The notes under the pieces were generated by a model. It worked only from the letters and a program-made list of their open reading frames with translations, ran no database searches and was not told the DNA's origin. A program made the translations under genes and the position numbers. A DNA stretch of 64,000 bases from Flavobacterium sp. ALJ2 (GTDB lineage: Bacteria > Bacteroidota > Bacteroidia > Flavobacteriales > Flavobacteriaceae): contig NZ_JADNRC010000008.1 in the NCBI RefSeq assembly GCF_015594725.1, forward strand, positions 124,001 to 188,000. The letters are read 5' to 3'. Shown here piece after piece: positions 44,198-53,945 of the stretch; position 1 is the stretch's first letter, and each line of letters begins with the position of its first letter.

Positions 44198-46405
44198 ATG
44201 AAAAAAATTATAATTGCCCTAATTTTAGGGTTTTCAGGTTTAGTTAATGCCCAAAATACAGTTTCAGGAACCGTAACCGATTTGCAAAATCAGCCAGTTC
44301 CAGGAGTTTCGGTTTATGTAGCAGAATTACATAAAGGAACGACAACCGACGAAAATGGAAAGTATGTCTTAAATAATCTTCCAAAAGGAGGATTACGTAT
44401 TGCGTTTACGTTTGTAGGTTACACAACTCAAAATAAAAATATCGAAAAATTATTAAAAGAGAACACGTTGGATATTTTGCTTTCGCAAGCAGCTTTTGAA
44501 ATGGACGAGGTAATTGTGTCAACCGCTTTTAGCAAATTACAATCACAAAACGTAATGAAAGTAGAACATGAAACTATAAAAACATTACAACAAAAAGGAA
44601 CTTCGACATTGATAGAAGGACTAGCAACAATACCAGGAGTTTCTCAAATTTCTACAGGAACTTCTATTGGTAAACCAGTAATCCGAGGATTAAGTGGAAA
44701 TCGTGTTTTAGTGTACTCACAAGGAGTTCGATTAGAGAATCAACAATTTGGAGATGAACATGGTTTGGGATTAAACGATGCAGGAGTCGAAAGTGTTGAG
44801 GTTATAAAAGGACCAGCATCATTATTATATGGTTCAGATGCTTTGGGAGGAGTTTTGTATTTTAACCCAGAGAAATTTGCAGATGCAGGAGATTTCAAGG
44901 CAAATTTCAGTCAGAAATATTTTTCAAATACACAAGGAAGTAATTCTTCAATTGGTTTAAAAACATCTACAGAAAATTGGAAATTTTTGGCTCGCGGAAG
45001 TTTCAACTCACATTCTGATTATAAAGCTGGAGATAGTGACCGTGTAACCAATACGCGTTATAATGAAACTGATTTTAAAACCGGAATAGGATATAGTAAT
45101 TCTAGCTTCTCGAGTGTTTTACGTTACAATTACAACAAACTAAATTTAGGAATTCCAGAAGAAGGTTTTGGAGAACAAACGACTAGTAAAAAAACAGAGT
45201 TTCCCAGACAAGGGGTTTTTAACCATTTGTTGAGTTTAAATAATGTTTTCTTTTTTCAGAATTCAAAACTAGATGTTGATTTAGGATATATCACAAATGA
45301 CAGAAGTGAGTTCGAAGATAGTAATGAAGCTTCATTACACATGAAACTGAAAACATTTAATTACAATGCAAAATATCATTTGCCTAAAATGGGTAAAATC
45401 GAAACTATTGTTGGTGTTCAAGGAATGCATCAAAAGAATGCCAATTCGGGAAAAGAATATTTAATACCAGATGCAACAACAAATGATTTTGGAGTTTTTG
45501 GAACGGCAAATTACGAATGGAAAAGTAATGTGTTACAAGCAGGTTTGCGTTTTGATAACCGAAATATAACTTCGATTGCACACGGAACAGAAGGAGAAGA
45601 AGGTTATTTTCAGGCATTAGACAAATCGTTTGATAGCTTTAATGCATCATTGGGGTATAAAACCAATCTTGCCGATAATCTAACAATGCGTTTAAATGTA
45701 GCTTCGGGATTTAGAGCACCAAACTTGGCAGAGCTAACATCAAATGGAGTTCATGAAGGAACAAATCGTTATGAAATTGGGAATAGTGCTTTAAAAACAG
45801 AACAAAACGTACAAACAGATTTGAATCTAGAATATAAAAACAGCCATTTTGAGTTTTTTGTAAATGGATTTTATAATCATGTAAACAACTATATTTATAC
45901 TTCGCCAACAGGAGAAATAATCGATAATAATGATGTTTTTGCTTATGTACAAGATAATGCTAAATTATATGGTGGAGAGGTTGGATTACATTTTCATCCA
46001 CATCCTTTAGATTGGTTGCATTTTGAAACTAGTTTTGAAACTGTAACTGGCAAAAAACAAAATGGAGATTACCTGCCATTAATTCCTGCAAACAACTGGA
46101 ATAATACCATAAGAACAGAGTTTAATATCAAAAACTGGTTCCAAGATGGATTTGCAACTTTAAATGTAAGTTCTACTTTTAATCAGGATAATGTAAGTGG
46201 TTTTGAAACAGCTTCAAAAGGATATTCATTGGTTAATCTAGGTTTAGGAGGAAAAGTGAAATTTGGAAAAACTGCTTTTGATGTAAATATAAACGGAAAT
46301 AACTTATTTGATAAAAAATATATTGCACACCTATCTCGATTAAAAACAGATGGAATTCCTAATATAGGACGTAACATAGTTTTAGGAGTTAATTTCAATT
46401 TGTAA
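44198..46405 (+). CDS. TonB-dependent outer membrane receptor, probable metal or siderophore uptake
   Basis: 735 residues from ATG 44198, which gives a signal peptide MKKIIIALILGFSGLVNAQ; an upstream in-frame start adds 16 unneeded residues. A carboxypeptidase-like regulatory domain (about 20-105, VSGTVTDLQNQPVPGVSVYV) precedes the plug (EVIVSTAFSKL, GTSTLIEGLATIPGVSQIS, PVIRGLSGNRVLVYSQGVR, GPASLLYGSDALGGVLYF). The beta-barrel ends with NIGRNIVLGVNFNL. The upstream His/Cys-rich gene suggests a metal ion substrate. No SusD partner, so it is not a glycan utilisation locus. Confidence 0.93.
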   Translation: MKKIIIALILGFSGLVNAQNTVSGTVTDLQNQPVPGVSVYVAELHKGTTTDENGKYVLNNLPKGGLRIAFTFVGYTTQNKNIEKLLKENTLDILLSQAAFEMDEVIVSTAFSKLQSQNVMKVEHETIKTLQQKGTSTLIEGLATIPGVSQISTGTSIGKPVIRGLSGNRVLVYSQGVRLENQQFGDEHGLGLNDAGVESVEVIKGPASLLYGSDALGGVLYFNPEKFADAGDFKANFSQKYFSNTQGSNSSIGLKTSTENWKFLARGSFNSHSDYKAGDSDRVTNTRYNETDFKTGIGYSNSSFSSVLRYNYNKLNLGIPEEGFGEQTTSKKTEFPRQGVFNHLLSLNNVFFFQNSKLDVDLGYITNDRSEFEDSNEASLHMKLKTFNYNAKYHLPKMGKIETIVGVQGMHQKNANSGKEYLIPDATTNDFGVFGTANYEWKSNVLQAGLRFDNRNITSIAHGTEGEEGYFQALDKSFDSFNASLGYKTNLADNLTMRLNVASGFRAPNLAELTSNGVHEGTNRYEIGNSALKTEQNVQTDLNLEYKNSHFEFFVNGFYNHVNNYIYTSPTGEIIDNNDVFAYVQDNAKLYGGEVGLHFHPHPLDWLHFETSFETVTGKKQNGDYLPLIPANNWNNTIRTEFNIKNWFQDGFATLNVSSTFNQDNVSGFETASKGYSLVNLGLGGKVKFGKTAFDVNINGNNLFDKKYIAHLSRLKTDGIPNIGRNIVLGVNFNL

Positions 46406-46431
46406 GATAATAAATCGTAAAGAAGACCGCT

Positions 46432-46463
46432 AAAAGCGCTAACGATATAGTTGGCGCTTTTAT
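46432..46463 (+). terminator. Terminator of the TonB receptor gene
   Basis: 12-bp stem AAAAGCGCTAAC/GTTGGCGCTTTT with one T-G pair and a 6-nt loop, 26 bp past the stop. Confidence 0.75.
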
Positions 46464-46487
46464 ATTAAATTAGATTGAAAAAATAAC

Positions 46488-46495
46488 TATTTTTG
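46488..46495 (+). promoter_or_regulatory. Candidate -7 element of the prolyl oligopeptidase gene
   Basis: TATTTTTG fits TAnnTTTG, 23 nt before the ATG. Confidence 0.4.
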
Positions 46496-46518
46496 CTACA
46501 AACTGAAATATTATAACA

Positions 46519-48639
46519 ATGAAAAAAATTAGTATTCTAATGGCTATAACCGCTACAACAGTTGCGTTTGGACAAAGTAAAAAATCAAATTCTATACAAT
46601 ATCCTGAGACCAAAAAGGGAGAAACTATTGATACCTATTTTGATGCTAAAGTAAGTGATCCATATCGTTGGTTGGAAGATGATAAATCTGCTGAAACTGC
46701 TGCTTGGGTAAAAGCAGAAAATAAAGTTACCTATGCGTATTTAGACCAAATTCCTTTTCGTGATGAGTTAAAAAAACGAATGGAAAAGTTATGGAACTAT
46801 GAAAAAATTGGAGCTCCTTCTGTAAAAGGAAAAGCAACATATTATTCTAAAAATAACGGATTGCAAAACCAATCTGTAGTGTATAGAAAAGGTGAAAATG
46901 GAAAAGATGAGGTTTTTCTAGATCCAAATACATTCTCAAAAGACGGAACAACATCGTTAGGAGGATTAGATTTTACTAAAGATGGTTCACTTGCAGCTTA
47001 TTCTATTTCTGAGGGAGGGAGCGATTGGAGAAAAGTAATCATCATTGATGCACAAACTCGTAAAGTATTAGAAGATACATTGGTAGATGTAAAGTTTAGT
47101 GGTATTTCTTGGAAAGGGAAAGAAGGATTCTACTATTCAAGTTATGATAAACCAAAAGGAAGCGAATTGTCTGCAAAAACAGATCAGCACAAATTGTATT
47201 TCCACAAGTTAGGAACTCCTCAAAAAGATGATAAAGTTGTTTTTGGACAAGACCAAAAAAGAAGATATGTTGGAGGTTCAGTAACCGATGATATGAAATA
47301 TTTGGTTATTACAGCAGCAAACTCTACTTACGGAAATGAGTTATACATTAAAGATTTAACTAAAGAAAATAGTCCGATAGTTACTGTAGTTGATAATTTT
47401 AATAGCGACAACAATGTTATCGAAAACGAAGGAACAAAATTGTTTATCGAAACTGACTTAAATGCCCCAAACAAGCGTATTGTAACAGTTGATGTAAGCA
47501 ATCCAAAACCAGAAAATTGGAAAAATTTCATCGCCGAAACAGAGAATGTACTTTCGCCATCAACAGGAGGGGGATATTTCTTTGCAAATTATATGAAAGA
47601 TGCTGTTTCTGCAGTAAAACAATATGATTATACAGGAAAATTAGTTCGCGAAATAAAATTGCCAGCGTTAGGAACAGCAGGTGGATTTAGCGGAGAAAAA
47701 GCAGATAAAGTAGTTTATTACTCATTTACAAATTACACAACTCCAGGAACTATTTACTCATTTGATGTTAAGTCTGGAAAATCAGAAATTTATCAGCAAC
47801 CAAAAGTTGATTTCAAAAGTGCCGATTACGAATCCAAACAAGTATTCTATACTTCTAAAGACGGAACAAAAGTACCAATGATGATTACTTATAAAAAAGG
47901 ATTAAAATTAGATGGTAAAAACCCAACTATTTTATATGGTTACGGAGGATTTAATGTAAGCTTAACGCCATCATTTAGTATTGCAAATGCAGTTTGGATG
48001 GAAAATGGAGGAGTTTATGCAGTTCCAAATCTTCGTGGAGGAGGAGAATATGGTAAAAAATGGCATGATGCAGGAACAAAAATGCAAAAACAAAATGTGT
48101 TTGATGATTTCATCGCAGCAGCCGAATATCTTATCGCTCAAAAATATACATCTTCAGATTTCTTAGCGATTCGTGGAGGTTCAAACGGAGGATTATTAGT
48201 AGGAGCAACAATGACACAACGTCCAGAATTAATGAAAGTGGCGTTGCCAGCAGTAGGAGTTATGGATATGTTACGTTACCATACATTTACAGCAGGAGCA
48301 GGTTGGGCATACGATTACGGAACAGCACAGGATAGCAAAGAAATGTTTGAATACATCAAAGGATATTCACCAGTTCACAATGTAAAAAAAGGAGTTCATT
48401 ACCCAGCAACTATGGTAACTACAGGAGATCATGATGATAGAGTAGTACCAGCACATAGTTTTAAATTTGCAGCCGAATTACAGGAAAAACAAACAGGAGA
48501 CAATCCAGTTTTAATCCGTATCGATGTAAAAGCAGGGCATGGAGCAGGAAAATCAGTAGCAGCTACAATTCAAGAAAATGTCGATATTCAGGCATTTACA
48601 TTATTCAATATGGGATTTAAAGCATTACCTAAAAAGTAA
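46519..48639 (+). CDS. Secreted prolyl oligopeptidase (family S9A)
   Basis: 706 residues. Signal peptide [18 protein letters not shown], so periplasmic or exported. The N-terminal DPYRWLEDD and beta-propeller lead to the hydrolase domain with catalytic Ser555 (GGSNGGLL), Asp639 (DHDDRVVP) and His674 (KAGHGAGKS). These fit the classical Ser554/Asp641/His680 order of porcine prolyl oligopeptidase. It cleaves short peptides after proline. Single gene with promoter element and terminator. Confidence 0.95.
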   Translation: MKKISILMAITATTVAFGQSKKSNSIQYPETKKGETIDTYFDAKVSDPYRWLEDDKSAETAAWVKAENKVTYAYLDQIPFRDELKKRMEKLWNYEKIGAPSVKGKATYYSKNNGLQNQSVVYRKGENGKDEVFLDPNTFSKDGTTSLGGLDFTKDGSLAAYSISEGGSDWRKVIIIDAQTRKVLEDTLVDVKFSGISWKGKEGFYYSSYDKPKGSELSAKTDQHKLYFHKLGTPQKDDKVVFGQDQKRRYVGGSVTDDMKYLVITAANSTYGNELYIKDLTKENSPIVTVVDNFNSDNNVIENEGTKLFIETDLNAPNKRIVTVDVSNPKPENWKNFIAETENVLSPSTGGGYFFANYMKDAVSAVKQYDYTGKLVREIKLPALGTAGGFSGEKADKVVYYSFTNYTTPGTIYSFDVKSGKSEIYQQPKVDFKSADYESKQVFYTSKDGTKVPMMITYKKGLKLDGKNPTILYGYGGFNVSLTPSFSIANAVWMENGGVYAVPNLRGGGEYGKKWHDAGTKMQKQNVFDDFIAAAEYLIAQKYTSSDFLAIRGGSNGGLLVGATMTQRPELMKVALPAVGVMDMLRYHTFTAGAGWAYDYGTAQDSKEMFEYIKGYSPVHNVKKGVHYPATMVTTGDHDDRVVPAHSFKFAAELQEKQTGDNPVLIRIDVKAGHGAGKSVAATIQENVDIQAFTLFNMGFKALPKK

Positions 48640-48661
48640 GACTTAAGAATTAAATAGTTAA

Positions 48662-48698
48662 AAACAGGCTTCTCTAATTTGAGGAGCCTGTTTTTTTT
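48662..48698 (+). terminator. Terminator of the prolyl oligopeptidase gene
   Basis: Stem CAGGCTTCTC/GAGGAGCCTG (one mismatch, extendable by AAA/TTT) with a 6-nt loop, then eight T residues. Confidence 0.88.
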
Positions 48699-48729
48699 GT
48701 GAGATTAAATTTAACCGCAAAGTTTTAAA

Positions 48730-48850
48730 ATCCGTGCTAATTGGCGAATTCGTAGTTTGTTTTTTATTGTTTCACGCAAATTCTGCAGATCTGATTAGTT
48801 GAAAATCTGTGTGTATCTGCTCAAATATTTTTATCCCGATAACTATCGGG
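48730..48850. repeat. Degenerate intergenic repeat with CCCGAT palindrome
   Basis: Contains TTTCACGCAAATTCTGCAGAT, a phrase that recurs almost unchanged at about 60404-60424, and the palindrome CCCGATAACTATCGGG (48835-48850). Worn relatives of the GCGGAT family. Fills much of the 296-bp gap before the oxidoreductase gene. Confidence 0.55.
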
Positions 48851-48905
48851 AGCAGTGAAAAAAATAATTAGCGAATTCATGGTAAACTTTTTATTTAGTT
48901 TAAGC

Positions 48906-48913
48906 TAAATTTG
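48906..48913 (+). promoter_or_regulatory. Candidate -7 element of the Gfo/Idh/MocA gene
   Basis: TAAATTTG fits TAnnTTTG, 22 nt before the ATG. Confidence 0.4.
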
Positions 48914-48935
48914 AACTACCAAAAAAAACAGAAAC

Positions 48936-49934
48936 ATGGAAATTGTAAGATGGGGAATTATAGGCTGTGGTAATGTAACCGAAGTAAAAAGCGGACCAGC
49001 GTTTCAAAAAGCAAAAAACTCAGCTCTGGTAGCTGTAATGCGCAGAGATGCTGCCTTGGCAGAAGATTATGCTAAACGCCATAATGTACCCAAATGGTAT
49101 TCGAATGCTATTGATTTAATAAATGATCCAGATGTAGATGCTGTTTATATTGCAACGCCACCATCATCACATAAAGAATATACGCTTTTATGCGCCAAAG
49201 CGGAAAAACCAGTTTATGTCGAAAAACCAATGGCACTAAATTTTGAAGAATGCAACGAAATGATAAGTGCTTGCAAGGCTAATAATGTACCATTATTTGT
49301 AGCTTATTATCGCAGATGTTTGCCACGTTTCCTAAAGATAAAGGAATTAATCGATAACGGAATCATCGGAGCGCCGAGACATGTAAACTGTGTTTTGTAT
49401 CATTCTTTTGAAGCAAGATACGACGACGAAATTAATTTGCCTTGGACAGTTTTACCGCATATTTCTGGAGGTGGAATATTTGTTGATTTAGCATGTCACA
49501 CACTAGATTTTCTAGATTTTGTTTTTGGACCAATTAAGTCGGTTCGAGGTCATGCAACTTCACAACTTAAGGCATATCCAGCCGAAGACAGTGTTTCGAT
49601 GTCGTTTCTGTTTGAAAACGGAATTCACGGCACAGGACTGTGGAATTTTGGCAGTCATAAACGACATGATATTGTCGAGATTGTAGGCGATAAAGGTAAA
49701 ATTTCCTTTTCAACCTTTGGTAACGATCCTATACAACTTGAAGATAAAGACGGAAAAATAGAAAGCTTCCCGATAGAGAATCCATTGCATATCCAACAGC
49801 CACTTATAGAAACAGTAGTGCAGGAAATTCTTGGCAATTCAGGTTGCCCGTCTAACGGAATTTCTGCAGCGAGAACCACTTGGGTTATCGATGCAGTTTT
49901 AAAAGAATTCAGACAAGCACATCTCGTTAAATAA
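48936..49934 (+). CDS. Gfo/Idh/MocA-family oxidoreductase
   Basis: 332 residues. NAD(P)-binding Rossmann start RWGIIGCGNVTEV, then AVYIATPPSSHKEYTLL and catalytic VYVEKPMA (Lys-Pro). The C-terminal alpha/beta domain has VDLACHTLDFLDFVFGPI with the active-site His. Acts on sugars or sugar-like diols; substrate not resolved. Single gene. Confidence 0.93.
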   Translation: MEIVRWGIIGCGNVTEVKSGPAFQKAKNSALVAVMRRDAALAEDYAKRHNVPKWYSNAIDLINDPDVDAVYIATPPSSHKEYTLLCAKAEKPVYVEKPMALNFEECNEMISACKANNVPLFVAYYRRCLPRFLKIKELIDNGIIGAPRHVNCVLYHSFEARYDDEINLPWTVLPHISGGGIFVDLACHTLDFLDFVFGPIKSVRGHATSQLKAYPAEDSVSMSFLFENGIHGTGLWNFGSHKRHDIVEIVGDKGKISFSTFGNDPIQLEDKDGKIESFPIENPLHIQQPLIETVVQEILGNSGCPSNGISAARTTWVIDAVLKEFRQAHLVK

Positions 49935-49960
49935 TAAAGCTTTGGTGATTCATAAAAATA

Positions 49961-50112
49961 TCATTCAATACATAGAAAGATAGATCTTGTAATCTCAAAA
50001 AAGATATTTCACCTTTTTAAAATGCGCAGAGCCTAGCTATGTGAAAGAAATGTATTTCTTTTTTTAAATCTTTTTTATGCAAAAAATCTATGTTTCTATG
50101 CGTTAAAATTAA
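49961..50112. repeat. Inverted-repeat intergenic element, copy D
   Basis: Left end TTCAATACATAGAAAGATAGA; right end TCTATGTTTCTATGCGTTAA. The interior has GCAGAGCCTAGCTATGTGAA in place of the GCATAG...TATGTGA of A and B. It occupies half of the 311-bp gap 49935-50245; the rest is leader DNA of the AsmA-like gene, with no gene seen. Confidence 0.78.
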
Positions 50113-50245
50113 TTAAACTCAGCGAGTAACAACAATATCACCTTTGTAGCACTTATGTGCTGTAAAGGCGTTTTTCTGTAAGGGAACGTAGTTATTTCTG
50201 CTGTTTTAGATTATCTTTAATACTCCTTTAAAAATCTACGCTTAA

Positions 50246-52699
50246 ATGAAACATTTTCTTCAGTCGGCTCATTTTAAAAAGTATGCTAAACGCATTGCTT
50301 TTTTTCTTTTAGGGCTTATTGGTTTGGTATTAATTGCCTCGGGAGCATTGGCATTTTATTTTAATAATAACAAAGCCGAAATTGTCTCTAAAATAAATAA
50401 TAAGATAAACGATAATATTAGCGGGACGATTCATATAGGAGACATTCAGTATAAGTTTCTTACGGGCTTTCCTAATCTTACATTAGCATTAAAAGATGTT
50501 AGCCTAAAAGATAGTTTGTGGGCAGAACACAAAAGAACATTTCTGGTGGCAAAAGAAATAGAAGTGCGATTAAATATTATGAGTTTACTATCGGATAAAA
50601 TAGACTTTCATAAAATAGAAATAAATGATGCGACACTCGATTTATACAACGGTCCAAACGGAATAACAAATACAGATATCTTCAGAAAAAAAACAAAAAA
50701 AGAAGAAAAAGCCAATACTAAAACAACATTGATTGACGAAATAAGCATGACCAATGTGCATTTTATTTCCGAAAACAAACCCCGAAATAAACTATTCGAT
50801 TTTGAAGTAATGGCATTAAAAGCCAAAATTAATTACGATGGGGATAATTGGAACACTAATCTGTTTGTAGATACAAATGTAAAAAGTATGGCGTTCAATA
50901 CTGAAAAAGGAAGCTTTGCCAAAGACAAACGAATTAGAGGAATTATTGCAGCTGCATACAAGTCAGATCAAAACAAAATCACGGCCAACGTTAATGGACT
51001 CAAAATAGGAAGAGACAAATTTGATGTTAAATCCAGTTTTGAAGTAGGTAATAAACCCAGTGCTAATTTCTTGATTGAAATAAAAACAAAGATTCTCTGG
51101 AAGGATGCAATCCATTTATTAGCAAATAATATTAGTTCAAAACTAAAATTTTATGATTTAAAAAAGCCAATAGATGTAACGTGTATTCTCGATGGAGATT
51201 TCAATTCCGAAGGCGATCCTAAGATTAATGTAACAGTCACAGTAAAGAATAATGAATTACATATTCCCGATGGATCTATCTCAGATTGTAGTTTTAATGG
51301 GAAGTTTACAAATATATTCAAAGAAGAGTTGGGGTGCGAAGATGCTAATTCGGCTGTGATAATAAAAGATTTTAAAGGAGCCTATAACAAAATGGCTTTT
51401 GTAATTCCGGATGCGATGATTCATAATTTCGACAAGCCAGTTGCAACGGGAATCTTAAATGCCGATTTTGAAGTTCAAAAACTCAACAGTATAATAAACG
51501 CCGATTTAATGCATTTTTCTAACGGTCAAGCTAAAGTCGATTTTAAATTTCAGTGTGATATTGTCGATTTGTACTTCAGAAAGCCAAAATTTATAGGAAG
51601 CGTTCGGGTTACAAATGCCAGTTTAAAATATGTTCCTAAAGGACTTAACTTTGAGAAAACAAACATTCAGTTAGACTTTACGGAACAAGCGCTTTTAATT
51701 AAAAAATTCGCATTCAAAGACCGACACAATACGGTTTATGTAGAAGGAAGAGTCGATAATTTTTTGAATCTCTATTATAATGCTCCCGAAAAAATGTTAA
51801 TCGATTGGGATATTTATAGTTCAAGTATCGATGTAAAACAATTTATAGGAGTTATTGCCGCAACGCAAAAAAAGAAACAGGTTGCAAAAAAAACAGCCAA
51901 TGGAGAGCGTTTTTCAGATCAGCTTCATACCGTTATAAATAAATGTCAGGTAGTATTGCAACTTAATTTAGATAAGTTAGTCTATGGAAAATTAACCGCT
52001 TCAAATGCCAAAGCAACTATTAAATTAACGAATTCCAATGTAACAGTACATGATGGATTTCTGAAAACATCGGGAGGAACAGTAGCTTTTTCGGGAGTAT
52101 TGAGTCCTAAAGGGAATAAGTACAACCTTCAATCTAATGCACAGGTTACTAATGTGGATATTACCAGTTTCCTAACATCATTTAATAACTTCGATATTAA
52201 GTCATTTGATGCAAAAGATATAAAAGGAAAACTAACAACCAAAGCAAATATTGGTGGTGTGATGGATGCTCAAGGCAATTTAGTGGCTAAATCGGCAACC
52301 GGAAATGTTAGTTTTAAAGTCAATAACGGCGCTTTGGTAAACTTTGAGCCAATTGTAAAAATCGGGAAGTTTGCTTTTCCGTTTCGCGATGTAAAGAATA
52401 TCACATTCAGCGATTTGTCAGGAAACCTTGTTTTAAGAGGACATGATATCGATGTTTTGGATTTAAGAGTAAGTTCGAGTGTTCTGAATTTTGATGTCAC
52501 AGGAGTTTATTCTATCGGTAACAATACCAATCTGGCAATGACAGTTCCGCTCCGTAATTCTAAAAACGATGCCAAACTAGCCACCAAAGCCGAACGCGAT
52601 GCCATTCGTAACAGAGGAATCGTTTTGCATTTATTAGCAGTCGATGACGGAGGGAAAATCAAAATTAAATGGGGGAAGAAGGATGATAAGAATAAATGA
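50246..52699 (+). CDS. AsmA-family membrane protein
   Basis: 817 residues. One N-terminal membrane helix (about 16-35, AFFLLGLIGLVLIASGALAF), then a long periplasmic part made of repeated beta-rich groove segments (LNIMSLLSDKIDFHKIEIND near the start; VTNVDITSFLTSFNNFDIKSF and GKLTTKANIGGVMDAQGNLV near the end). AsmA/TamB-like proteins are thought to move lipids between membranes. A Lys-rich tail ends the protein. Single gene. Confidence 0.85.
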   Translation: MKHFLQSAHFKKYAKRIAFFLLGLIGLVLIASGALAFYFNNNKAEIVSKINNKINDNISGTIHIGDIQYKFLTGFPNLTLALKDVSLKDSLWAEHKRTFLVAKEIEVRLNIMSLLSDKIDFHKIEINDATLDLYNGPNGITNTDIFRKKTKKEEKANTKTTLIDEISMTNVHFISENKPRNKLFDFEVMALKAKINYDGDNWNTNLFVDTNVKSMAFNTEKGSFAKDKRIRGIIAAAYKSDQNKITANVNGLKIGRDKFDVKSSFEVGNKPSANFLIEIKTKILWKDAIHLLANNISSKLKFYDLKKPIDVTCILDGDFNSEGDPKINVTVTVKNNELHIPDGSISDCSFNGKFTNIFKEELGCEDANSAVIIKDFKGAYNKMAFVIPDAMIHNFDKPVATGILNADFEVQKLNSIINADLMHFSNGQAKVDFKFQCDIVDLYFRKPKFIGSVRVTNASLKYVPKGLNFEKTNIQLDFTEQALLIKKFAFKDRHNTVYVEGRVDNFLNLYYNAPEKMLIDWDIYSSSIDVKQFIGVIAATQKKKQVAKKTANGERFSDQLHTVINKCQVVLQLNLDKLVYGKLTASNAKATIKLTNSNVTVHDGFLKTSGGTVAFSGVLSPKGNKYNLQSNAQVTNVDITSFLTSFNNFDIKSFDAKDIKGKLTTKANIGGVMDAQGNLVAKSATGNVSFKVNNGALVNFEPIVKIGKFAFPFRDVKNITFSDLSGNLVLRGHDIDVLDLRVSSSVLNFDVTGVYSIGNNTNLAMTVPLRNSKNDAKLATKAERDAIRNRGIVLHLLAVDDGGKIKIKWGKKDDKNK

Positions 52700-52877
52700 T
52701 TTGTTGTTTATTCAAATTAAATGTTAGAAATTGCAATGTTTTTATTTAATAAAAACAAATAAAATTATTTTAATTAGTCCTTACTGGATTACTAGAATGC
52801 TCTTGAAGTTAATATCAATATTAGAAATTATTTAATTGTAAAATCAGTTTTATAATGGTTCTAGAGCTTGTTTAATT

Positions 52878-53945
52878 ATGAAGAAAAAACCTATTTTAAA
52901 AGCAGTTGATTTTTTTTGTTCTGGTGGCGGTATGAGTCATGGAATGCAGAAAGCGGGTGTTGAAATTCTTGCGGGTATCGACTATGATAATAGTTGTCGA
53001 GAAACTTATGAAACTAATATCAAAGGTGCAGAATTTATCCATGCGGATGTTTTTGAATATAAAGAAATTGAACTCGAACAAAAACTAAACCTTGAAAAAA
53101 ACGATGACAATCTAATTTTGATTGGATGCAGTCCTTGCCAATATTGGAGTATAATAAATAGTGATAAGGGTAAATCCAGTAAATCAAAAAACCTTCTTGT
53201 TGAATTTAAGAGATTTGTTGAATATTTTAATCCTGGTTACGTTGTTGTAGAAAATGTCCCTGGGGTGTTAAGGAAAAAAGAAGAAAGTGGACTTGAAGGT
53301 TTTATAGAATGGCTTAAAGAAAATAATTATAATGTACATTTTGATGTGCATAATGTTAGTGATTATGGTGTTCCACAAAGTAGAAAACGATTTACTTTAA
53401 TTGCTAATAGGGTAAGCGATATTGAATTGGAGCCACTAAAAATTACAGGAAAAAAATTAAATGTTAGTGATATAATAGGAGAGCATAATGGTTTTCCTAA
53501 AGTAAATGCTGGTCATAGAGATTCGACAGATTTTATGCATACAGTTGCAGGTCTTAAAAAAATTAACCTAGACAGATTAAAAGTGACACCTATAAATGGA
53601 GGTTCAAGAACTGTTTATGCAGATAATGAAGATCTTGCTCCGCCTTGTCATAAAAACGACTACACTAACTTTAAAGATTCTTACGGTAGGATGAGTTGGG
53701 ATAAGCTATCACCTACTATTACTACTAAATTTTTCAGTATATCAAATGGAAGATTTGCACATCCTGAAGAAGACAGAGCAATTTCTATACGCGAAGGAGC
53801 AACTTTACAATCTTTCCCAAAAGATTATGTTTTTAAAACTACAAGTGTAGCAAATACAGCTAGAATGATAGGAAATGCAGTTCCTCCTAAGTATGCAACT
53901 GCAATAGCAACTGCAATAATAAAAAATCATCTAGATGCAATTTAG
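52878..53945 (+). CDS. DNA (cytosine-5) methyltransferase
   Basis: 355 residues. Motif I VDFFCSGGGMSHGMQKAGVE (10-29), motif IV GCSPCQYWS with catalytic Cys87, motif VI VVENVPGV (124-130), motif VIII GVPQSRKRF (164-172), and the late GNAVPPKYATAIATAI (motif X). So it should make 5-methylcytosine at an unknown site. The target-recognition region (about 195-300) is short. The stop overlaps the next gene by 11 bp, so the methyltransferase is made together with the GHKL protein. 5mC protection of a system with no separate nuclease subunit is unusual. Confidence 0.93.
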   Translation: MKKKPILKAVDFFCSGGGMSHGMQKAGVEILAGIDYDNSCRETYETNIKGAEFIHADVFEYKEIELEQKLNLEKNDDNLILIGCSPCQYWSIINSDKGKSSKSKNLLVEFKRFVEYFNPGYVVVENVPGVLRKKEESGLEGFIEWLKENNYNVHFDVHNVSDYGVPQSRKRFTLIANRVSDIELEPLKITGKKLNVSDIIGEHNGFPKVNAGHRDSTDFMHTVAGLKKINLDRLKVTPINGGSRTVYADNEDLAPPCHKNDYTNFKDSYGRMSWDKLSPTITTKFFSISNGRFAHPEEDRAISIREGATLQSFPKDYVFKTTSVANTARMIGNAVPPKYATAIATAIIKNHLDAI

